A stretch of DNA of 21,758 nt, taken from the NCBI GenBank assembly GCA_001275005.1, contig JWZX01000777.1:1-21758 (forward strand). Direction: 5' to 3'. Under the pieces are notes generated by a model. That model was not told the origin of the DNA. It did not search any database and saw nothing but the letters and a program-made list of their open reading frames with translations. Of this stretch, positions 15,645 through 21,758 are shown in pieces (position 1 is the stretch's first letter; each line of letters starts with the position of its first letter). The position numbers and the translations under genes were made by a program. The stretch is from Chrysochromulina tobinii (Eukaryota; Haptophyta; Prymnesiales; Chrysochromulinaceae).

Positions 15645-18600
15645 TCAATAGCCCACCTCTCCCACGAGCTCCTTGTAGTCAAGGAAGGCCTTCTCGTCGG
15701 CCTTGGGCTTGGCAGGGGCGGCGCCCGCCACCACCCGTGGGGGTGGCAGGCCGAGGGCCTCGAGTAGCTTAGTACGCGCGGGCTTGGCGTCCTTGTCGAG
15801 GTCGCCGAGCCACGCCGTCTCCAGCAGCACTCCCTGGAGCAACTCGAGACGCGGCTCACCCGCTGGCATGGCGGCGGGGAGCGGGGGCTCGCCGTCGGCG
15901 GGCGGCGGGGAGCCATCGTCGACAGGCATCGGCTCCAGCTCTCCGGGGTCGCCGTACGTGAGGAGATGGACGTAGAACTGGTCGGCGGTGGCCTTGCGCA
16001 CCTTCGGGAAGCGATGCGCGAGGAGGAGGACGAGAGTGCGAACCACCTCAGTACGCCTGGGCCCGCTCGTGTGCGGGAGGAGCAGCACGAGCAGCTGGAG
16101 GGCCACGAGCAAGGTGGGTACGTCCTTCGAGCGAGAGGCTGGCTGGATGGCGACGAGCAGCTCGGAGGCGAGGGAAGCGCCATGGGCAGCGAGGGCGCCC
16201 TCGAGCAAACGGGACTCGACGAGAAGGACAGCGGTGCGCATCAGGGGCAGCTGGAGACGTGCCGTGCTCGCATGCTCGAGGAGGAGCGCCACGAGCTCCG
16301 ACCCGAAGGCGGAGCGCTCGGAGGCGCTCATCGCGCTCACCTGCTTCATGAGCGCTCCGGCGGCCGCTTTCGTGGTCGACTCGGTGATGCCGCCCGCGGA
16401 GACGGACAGGCCGCGCAGCGTGGCTTTGCGGTACGCGGCGCATGAGAGGAGCTGCGCCGTGCGTGGGAAGCATTCGTGCGGTGCGAGGTAGATGGAGGTG
16501 CTCATCGCCGCCTCCGCCACGGCCGCCGCGCTCGACGAGTCCGCTCTGGCGGTGGCGGGCACGGCGGCGGCGGTTGGCACGGCGGCCGCCTTGAGGAGGA
16601 TGGCGGCGAGGTCGGCGTGCTGGGGCACGGGCGGGAGCTCCGTGTGCTCGAGCAGCCTGATGAGCGTGAGGGCCGCGAGCTCGCGTAGCTGGTCGATCTT
16701 CTCATTCGACAGCTGGGTGAGGAGCTCGACATAGCGCGCCGTCAGCCTGGGCATCGCGGCGGCGAGGGCGATGCTCTCGGCCTCTCGCTCGGCCAGGGGT
16801 GGCGCGCCAGGCGTGGGGCAACCGAGGAGCAGCATCGGCAGCAGGCTCGCGATCGCCGCCTCGCGCACCCAGCTGCCCACGTCGCCGCGATTGTCCGTCT
16901 GGTAATCGCCGAGGGCTTCGAGCATCGCCGTCACTGCCTCGACGTACAACGCGGCGCTCATCCCCACCGCCCGTGGCGGCGACGGTGGCGGCGGCAGCGT
17001 GGATGCCTGCGGCGCACCGTCGGCCGCAGCCGCGGGCTTGGCTTCGTCGGCTGGCGTCGCGTGCCCGTCGGCCGCCGCCTCCCCGGCCGCCTCCCCCTCC
17101 CCCGCCCCCGCATCCGTTGACTCGGGTGTCGGCTCCGGAGTGAAGGCGGTGAGGCCGGAGGTGGTCGCGACTTGCAGGAGTGCCTTGATTGCGTTCCGGC
17201 GCGTCTCGGGGTCTCGCGCCTCCACGAGCGCCTCCATCTGTGACGCCTTCACGAGTGCCCGCACCGCCGTCGCGAGGCCGATCGCAAGCTGCGGGCGGGG
17301 CAGCGCGCCGAGGGCGAGCGAGTACCCACGGCGCAGCCCCGCGTTTGGATCCGAGAGCAGAGGCGCCGCGTACCGATCGACGAGTGGCTCGAGGAGCGTC
17401 GTACCGGGCGCGGGCGCGCTGAAGTACGCGGCGGCAACTGCCTGGAGCCCCGCGACAGCGGCGTGCGAGATGGGCTCGTGAGGGTGCTTGATGGAGTCAT
17501 CAAGCGAGACGAGTTTCTCCTTGGACGCCTTCGGTCCTGATGGCAGCCGGAGGAGCGCACAGACCTCGAGCAGCCGCGCCGTCGCGCCGCGCATCACCTC
17601 GCCGCCACGGCCGCGGTACAGGCGCGCCTTCTCGATGGCAGGCACGAGGCCCGACACCGCCTTGCGCGTAGCATCGGGCAGCAGGCGTCCCTCGCCCCCG
17701 TAGCACGCGCGTGCGAGGCCGAGGAGCGCCTCGGCGATCATGTGGGTGGCGCCGTGACGAGCCTTGAGGTCAGGCGAGAGTGTCTTGTCGTACAGGGTTG
17801 GGAAGAGAGTGTCGAGCACGTACGGCGCGTCCAGAGGTGCGAGGCATGCGGCCGCCTGCGCGGCGAGCAGCCGAATGTGAGGGTCCCAGTGCTTGAACTT
17901 GACGGTGGCGAGGTGGTCGAGGAGGGGGCCGCGGTACGCGTCGAAGCCCCCTAGGTACGTGCCGATCGTGAGGTATGCATTCGGGCGCGAGCCGACCGAA
18001 AAGTAGTCTGCCTTGGTGACGATGTCGATGCCGTGTGGGAAGTTGCCCTGACGGCCCACGTTCTCCTGGAAGGCGGCCGCGGCGGCGCGCCGGCAGTTGA
18101 CCTCCCGGTCGAAGACGACGACGATGAGGAGCGCTTTGGCGAGGGGCTCGACGTGCGGCTGCATCACCGATGGCTCGAAGGCGCGCGCAAAGGCCCAGCA
18201 CACGTAGCACGCCGCGTCGCGCACGTGTGTGCCTACCGAGGTGGCGCCGCGCGGCACGTCGAAGTGGAGCGCGCTCACGATGCGCGGGAGCACCTGCGGC
18301 AGGCGCGCGGGCAGCAGCAGCCCACGCCTCGCGAGCTCGGCGAGCGCGAGGCAGCCGCCGTGCCACGCGTTCGCATCCTCCTTGTCAGAGAGCACCTCGA
18401 GCACGCTCTCGACGATATCGTCTGCCATGTCGAGCGGCAAGCGCGCGGTCACACGGCCGATGCCCTTCGCCGCCGACCAGCGCACGACGGTGTCGCCGTC
18501 GCCCAGCCCGCGGAGGAGCTGCTCGATGATCTCCTCGATGGCCTCGGGCACCTCGGCCTCCTCTTCTTCACCCTCCTCCTCGTCGTCCACTGCCACGTCC

Positions 18601-19730
18601 GCGGCCGCCGCGGCAGCAGCAGTGGCCGCGGAGGTGTCGGTGCCGGGCGCGGCCGTCAGCTGCAGATTCTTCTCGAGCGAGCGAGAGCCGCGCTGATAAC
18701 GCCAAGCGGCTACGCGCGGCGGCAGGTAGACGGCCGCAACGCGCTGCAGCAGCTTGATGCCGAGCTTGCGCCGGATGACGGAGGGGTCCGTGAGCAGCGC
18801 CTCGGGCGATGCGGTCAGCGGGCCGAGCAGCGGCAGCATCGGGAGCAACTCCGTCCGGTGGCCGAGCTTGAAGATGGTCGCGACGGCAGTGTAGATTCCG
18901 ACCATGAGGGAGGTGGCAAGGCCCGCGCCGCCCGCGGCCTCGGCGGCCGCACGGCCGCTCGAGAGCTCCGCGCCCGCCCACGTGATGAACGCACTCAGCT
19001 GTCGCTGCAGCCCCGGCCGCGTGAGCAGCCGCGCCAGGCAGATAGCCGCGCCATCGCGCGCGGGCCCTGTCGAGCCGAGGTAGCTCATCGCGAGCTTCTC
19101 GATCGCCTCGACGAGCGGACGGCCGCCGCGCGCCTCGGTCGAGGCGGCGGCCTGGGCCGCCTCGGTGGATCCGGCGGCCGCCGCGTTGGCGGCCAGCGGG
19201 ACGGTCGAGTCGATGATGGAGAGGTCGAACGGGACCATGACCACCATCGAGAGCCACACCATGAGCGCGTAGGCGATCTGCCAGTTGGTCGCATCGGCGG
19301 GGCCGACGCCTGCGAGCAGGTGCACCAGCGGTTCCAAGTCCGCCACCTCGTGCGGCACGAACTTGACGATCGTCTTGTAGCCACGCACCTTGCAGAGGCT
19401 GTAGAAGACTCGGCACGCGTGCGGCAGCACGGCCTTCGGCCTGGTGCCACGCGAGACGCCGCGTACAGCCTCAAGCAGCGGCGTGACCATCGCCTCGAGC
19501 TTCGAGTCGAGGATCGAAGGCTGCTCTTGGTAGTGGTCGAGCACCTGCGCTACACGCTCGGCAGCGGCCTCGTGCTTCGCCGCGGGATCGTCGAGGCTCT
19601 GGATGAGCGCGACGACCTCGTCCGCCTCGACGAAGAAGGACGCTACCTGCATCTCGACGGGGTCGGCGTCCGCCGCCTCGTCGGGAGTGGCATCATTCAA
19701 CGCGCCTTCCTCTGCAAAGGGGTCTGCCAT
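15645..19730 (-). CDS. TBCD: Tubulin-folding cofactor D
   Basis: This 1361-residue, apparently intronless protein is built of HEAT/ARM-type helical repeats throughout. Family-specific segments include RGYKTIVKFVPHEVADLEPL (residues 116-135) and WQIAYALMVWLSMVVMVPFD just after. Also visible are VRWSAAKGIGRVTARLP, YLTIGTYLGGFDAYRGPLLD, RHGATHMIAEALLG, and the late motif LRGLSVSAGGITESTTK (about residue 1100). Cofactor D captures beta-tubulin from cofactor A and assembles the supercomplex with cofactors C and E that yields polymerisable alpha/beta-tubulin; it also acts at centrioles and with Arl2. The human protein has about 1190 residues. The extra length comes from acidic/Ala inserts (for example EEEGEEEEAEVPEA near 385-400) and an Ala/Pro/Glu-rich linker around 860-920. 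The start at 19730 gives an acidic N-terminus typical of the family and is the first ATG of the frame. Confidence 0.95.
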   Translation of the reverse strand: MADPFAEEGALNDATPDEAADADPVEMQVASFFVEADEVVALIQSLDDPAAKHEAAAERVAQVLDHYQEQPSILDSKLEAMVTPLLEAVRGVSRGTRPKAVLPHACRVFYSLCKVRGYKTIVKFVPHEVADLEPLVHLLAGVGPADATNWQIAYALMVWLSMVVMVPFDLSIIDSTVPLAANAAAAGSTEAAQAAASTEARGGRPLVEAIEKLAMSYLGSTGPARDGAAICLARLLTRPGLQRQLSAFITWAGAELSSGRAAAEAAGGAGLATSLMVGIYTAVATIFKLGHRTELLPMLPLLGPLTASPEALLTDPSVIRRKLGIKLLQRVAAVYLPPRVAAWRYQRGSRSLEKNLQLTAAPGTDTSAATAAAAAAADVAVDDEEEGEEEEAEVPEAIEEIIEQLLRGLGDGDTVVRWSAAKGIGRVTARLPLDMADDIVESVLEVLSDKEDANAWHGGCLALAELARRGLLLPARLPQVLPRIVSALHFDVPRGATSVGTHVRDAACYVCWAFARAFEPSVMQPHVEPLAKALLIVVVFDREVNCRRAAAAAFQENVGRQGNFPHGIDIVTKADYFSVGSRPNAYLTIGTYLGGFDAYRGPLLDHLATVKFKHWDPHIRLLAAQAAACLAPLDAPYVLDTLFPTLYDKTLSPDLKARHGATHMIAEALLGLARACYGGEGRLLPDATRKAVSGLVPAIEKARLYRGRGGEVMRGATARLLEVCALLRLPSGPKASKEKLVSLDDSIKHPHEPISHAAVAGLQAVAAAYFSAPAPGTTLLEPLVDRYAAPLLSDPNAGLRRGYSLALGALPRPQLAIGLATAVRALVKASQMEALVEARDPETRRNAIKALLQVATTSGLTAFTPEPTPESTDAGAGEGEAAGEAAADGHATPADEAKPAAAADGAPQASTLPPPPSPPRAVGMSAALYVEAVTAMLEALGDYQTDNRGDVGSWVREAAIASLLPMLLLGCPTPGAPPLAEREAESIALAAAMPRLTARYVELLTQLSNEKIDQLRELAALTLIRLLEHTELPPVPQHADLAAILLKAAAVPTAAAVPATARADSSSAAAVAEAAMSTSIYLAPHECFPRTAQLLSCAAYRKATLRGLSVSAGGITESTTKAAAGALMKQVSAMSASERSAFGSELVALLLEHASTARLQLPLMRTAVLLVESRLLEGALAAHGASLASELLVAIQPASRSKDVPTLLVALQLLVLLLPHTSGPRRTEVVRTLVLLLAHRFPKVRKATADQFYVHLLTYGDPGELEPMPVDDGSPPPADGEPPLPAAMPAGEPRLELLQGVLLETAWLGDLDKDAKPARTKLLEALGLPPPRVVAGAAPAKPKADEKAFLDYKELVGEVGY

Positions 19731-20028
19731 GTTCGGGTCAACGCTGCAGGCCGTTGTGTGGTGGAAGCCCCTCCGTGAATGGGAGAAGAGGTCTCTCCGT
19801 TGGGGAATGAGGCGGCCCTGAGGCCTTGCGCGTCAACACCTCTTTTTCCCCACAGCTCGCCTGTTGGACAAATGCCGCTTCCGCTTGTGTTTACTCGACC
19901 GCCCTGAGGCTGCCCAGGGGCCGTTTGCTTGCTGCAACCCCCTTACACTCCGCATGTCCGACGGTCCTCCGAGGCCGCGTCGAACCCGCTCCGCCGACGG
20001 CGGCCAACCTGGCCCTCTGTCGCCCACG
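19731..20028. promoter_or_regulatory. Divergent upstream region of TBCD and the NYN gene
   Basis: About 298 bp separate the TBCD start from the NYN start. It includes GGGGAA (19802-19807) and its inverse TTCCCCAC (19846-19853), matching elements upstream of the second NYN copy. From 19887 it is strongly similar to 21604 onward, and 19961-20028 is identical to 21671-21738. Promoter function is inferred from position and conservation. Confidence 0.5.
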
Positions 20029-21372
20029 ATGGCCTTCGCCGAGGTCGGCCTCTACTGGGACTTTGAGAACGTCGGGATCGGCGCAGGTTTCAGCATGGCT
20101 GACCTGGCTGCTTTGCTGACCCGTGTTCGTGGCTACGGCCGCCTGCACGAGTCGCGCCTCTACTACGATTCGTGCAAGGCGTCGTCGGAGGGATTCTTGT
20201 CCAAGCACCGCGAGCTCGTCGAGCGGCTCGGCGTCACACTCGTCGACTGCCCGACGAGCGATAAGAAGGAGGCCATCGACAAGAAGATCATCGTCGACTG
20301 CTTGGTATGGGCGCTCGGGCGCTCGTCGCGGCTGCAACCCGCTTGCGTGGTGCTCATGAGCTCAGACGGTGACTTTGCGCACATGCTCTCACGCCTCGAG
20401 CAGCACGGTGTGCGCACGATCGTCATCGGGCGCTCGGCGGTGCTACGGACGGTGTGCCACACCGCGCTCACGCTGCGCGAGGCATGCAGCGGCGCCGACG
20501 CCAAGGCTGGTGGCGAAGAGGGCGGCGGCACAGAGGGCGGCGTTGCCGGCGATGCGAGCGGGAGCGGCGACCACGCACCTGCCGCCGTGCCAGCGGCGAG
20601 TGGAACCAAACGCAAGCGCTGCGGCGGTAGTGGCGCGGCAGCGGCCGCAGCCGCGTCGGACGCAGCCGTAGGTTCCGAAGCTGAGAGTGCGCGGCGTGCT
20701 GTGGTTTGCTTTGGCGCACCGATCCTGCTGCGCTTTGTAGCCTGCGATCGATTCCTTGGGACGGAGGCGGGCGGCGCGCACGTCACCGCGGGCGGTGCTC
20801 CCGGGCGCCGTCCCGAGCATATCCTTTGCTTTGAGCGCTCGGGCGCGGAAGCGGCTCGGGGAGCGCGTGGTGCGCCCGTGTGCCTCGGCATGGACGTGTC
20901 GGTGCTCGCACGCGTCTTCACGGGCAAGGGGACGCAGCGTTCGGAATGGCAATGCCCTCAGTGCCTCGCCACCTTCGACGCGTGGCCCGCGTGCCTCGGG
21001 CACGCGCGCGAGACGCGCCACGCGCCCCCGAAACCAGGCCACTTTCGGGTCCTCGACGAGAGGCACCTCGATGTGACGCCGCCGCCGCCGGCGCAGCAGC
21101 GCGCGGATGGCGCATCTGGCGTGGCGTGCGCGGTGCGGGCCCGCTGGTACGATCGCAGTGGCGATTGGCAGTGCATGCGAGTCGAGGGCTCAGCCGCAGC
21201 GGCGCATGGCACGCCGTTGCGTGTGGGCGATCGCGTCTTTCTGTGCTGCCCGAGCGCTGGCGGCGCCTTTTTGCACGCCGACCCGACCGCAGCGCCTGCG
21301 TCGCGGCATGTCGTCGCGCATTGGGCCGATCGGGGCGAGTGGCAGGAGTTGGAAGTGGTGTCAGGAGATTAG
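20029..21372 (+). CDS. NYN-domain (PIN-like) ribonuclease with C2H2 finger, tandem copy 1
   Basis: Residues 1-153 form a NYN domain of the PIN-like/MARF1-related type, with the acidic metal-binding set Asp11 (GLYWDFENV), Asp84/Asp90 (DKKIIVDCLVWAL) and Asp113/Asp115 (SSDGDFAHML). Such domains are usually metal-dependent endoribonucleases. An Ala/Gly-rich linker follows (about 155-225). A classic C2H2 finger lies at 309-331 (C309, C312, H325, H331). The C-terminal about 90 residues contain two related stretches, RWYDRSGDWQCMRV and HWADRGEWQELEVV, which might be strands of a beta-trefoil-like fold (weak). The start at 20029 (MAFAEVGLYWDFEN) is chosen because the second copy has an in-frame TGA (21661-21663) upstream and no other ATG. 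In copy 1 an earlier ATG at 19954 is open and would add 25 residues. Total length is 447 residues. RNA decay or defence-type roles are possible but not shown. Confidence 0.87.
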   Translation: MAFAEVGLYWDFENVGIGAGFSMADLAALLTRVRGYGRLHESRLYYDSCKASSEGFLSKHRELVERLGVTLVDCPTSDKKEAIDKKIIVDCLVWALGRSSRLQPACVVLMSSDGDFAHMLSRLEQHGVRTIVIGRSAVLRTVCHTALTLREACSGADAKAGGEEGGGTEGGVAGDASGSGDHAPAAVPAASGTKRKRCGGSGAAAAAAASDAAVGSEAESARRAVVCFGAPILLRFVACDRFLGTEAGGAHVTAGGAPGRRPEHILCFERSGAEAARGARGAPVCLGMDVSVLARVFTGKGTQRSEWQCPQCLATFDAWPACLGHARETRHAPPKPGHFRVLDERHLDVTPPPPAQQRADGASGVACAVRARWYDRSGDWQCMRVEGSAAAAHGTPLRVGDRVFLCCPSAGGAFLHADPTAAPASRHVVAHWADRGEWQELEVVSGD

Positions 21373-21738
21373 GCACCAGGCGCCTCGATGGCGGAGTGAT
21401 TCGTTCACACCATTTTCTTGTGGGGAATGGGAGTTAGAAGTGTCACCATTTCGGCGCACGCCGTGACTTTCTTGTGGGGAACGCCGAACGCGGTTTGGCC
21501 AGAGGCGGCCCGGCGGCCTTTCTTGTAAACACCTCTCTTTCCCCACTGCACCACGACTCTCGGGCATTTTGCCGCCTCGCGCGCTTGCTATGAGAGAGGC
21601 GAGGTGTTTACTCGACCGCCCTGAGGCTGCCCAGGGATCGTTTGCTTGCTGCAACCCCCTTGACCCCCTTACGGTCCTCCGAGGCCGCGTCGAACCCGCT
21701 CCGCCGACGGCGGCCAACCTGGCCCTCTGTCGCCCACG
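21373..21738. promoter_or_regulatory. Intergenic region, 366 bp, between NYN copies
   Basis: This interval contains two exact copies of TTTCTTGTGGGGAA (21414-21427 and 21468-21481), a partial third (TTTCTTGT near 21519), and an inverse TTTCCCCAC (21538-21546). The half after 21604 is near-identical to the region upstream of copy 1. It probably holds the 3' end of copy 1 and the promoter of copy 2. No separate gene is seen. Confidence 0.55.
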
Positions 21739-21758
21739 ATGGCCTTCGCCGAGGTCGG
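21739..21758 (+). CDS. NYN-domain protein, tandem copy 2 (5' end only)
   Basis: The last 20 bases of the window encode Met-Ala-Phe-Ala-Glu-Val and match copy 1 exactly. An in-frame stop at 21661-21663 with no intervening ATG sets the start here. The rest lies outside the window, so whether this copy is intact cannot be judged. Confidence 0.75.

Larger units (their letters stand above)
19887..21758 (+). repeat. Tandem duplication of the NYN gene (period about 1.71 kb)
   Basis: The segment 21604-21758 repeats 19887-20048. Its last 88 bp (21671-21758) are identical to 19961-20048, covering 68 bp of upstream DNA and the first 20 bp of coding sequence. Weaker similarity extends upstream (AACACCTCT...TTTCCCCAC at 19835-19853 and 21528-21546). 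The ATG-to-ATG distance is 1710 bp. The second copy is cut by the window end. Confidence 0.93.

Noticed and set aside
18033-19778. 581-codon open frame on the plus strand opposite TBCD
   Set aside because: It mirrors the GC-rich codon pattern of TBCD, is dominated by Arg, Gly, Glu and His, has no recognisable domain, and lies wholly antisense to a well-supported gene.
1-21758. One coherent RNA-processing gene cluster across the window
   Set aside because: Many genes touch RNA, but strands alternate, TBCD, the RING protein and the AprA-like pair do not fit, and spacing shows independent eukaryotic genes.

Overview
The window looks like nuclear DNA of a GC-rich unicellular eukaryote, most likely an alga with a red-type secondary plastid (haptophyte-like). 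The lineage is inference. The support is: alanine- and arginine-rich, GC-rich coding regions; eukaryote-only genes (tubulin-folding cofactor D, a PPR protein, a membrane RING-H2 protein, a nucleoplasmin-like domain); two short GT-AG introns (87 and 79 nt); a CDGSH protein with what looks like a signal-plus-transit plastid presequence; and degenerate TTAGGG-type telomere repeats inside the window. No rRNA, tRNA, CRISPR array or recognisable transposon was found.

Layout, left to right: (1) 137-2704 (+), a PPR array fused to an RluA-type pseudouridine synthase. (2) 2815-4452 (+), a two-exon gene joining a nucleoplasmin-like domain, a thioredoxin, an acidic tract, a CxxC zinc-ribbon-like domain and a CCCH finger. 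(3) 4549-4618, interstitial telomere-like repeats. (4) 4860-5253 (+), a two-exon CDGSH iron-sulfur protein. (5) 5483-7012 (-), a bacterial-type TrmA tRNA m5U54 methyltransferase, with a strong pentamer hairpin just upstream of its start. (6) 7567-8394 (-), a single-pass RING-H2 protein. (7) 8911-10485 (-) and 10556-12229 (+), two divergent secreted PhoPQ-activated-pathogenicity-related/AprA-like alpha/beta-hydrolase paralogues that share a 70-bp intergenic region. (8) 12897-13553 (+), a small protein with a possible TFIIB/cyclin-type repeat. (9) 13660-14856 (-), a cold-shock domain/zinc-finger/RNase D-like exonuclease fusion. (10) 15645-19730 (-), tubulin-folding cofactor D. (11) 20029-21372 (+), a NYN-domain nuclease with a C2H2 finger. 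A second copy of gene 11 starts at 21739 and runs off the window end, so this is a tandem gene array with a period of about 1.71 kb.

The genes do not form one obvious pathway. Five or six of the eleven complete genes act, or probably act, on RNA: pseudouridylation, tRNA methylation, 3'-5' exonuclease with a cold-shock domain, NYN nuclease and CCCH finger. Several are unusual domain fusions. Such a mix is common in compact algal genomes and is not evidence of an operon. The most notable items are the PPR-guided pseudouridine synthase architecture, the nucleoplasmin-thioredoxin-zinc-finger fusion with an intron flanked by near-perfect exon-derived direct repeats, the divergent AprA-like pair, and the NYN tandem array.
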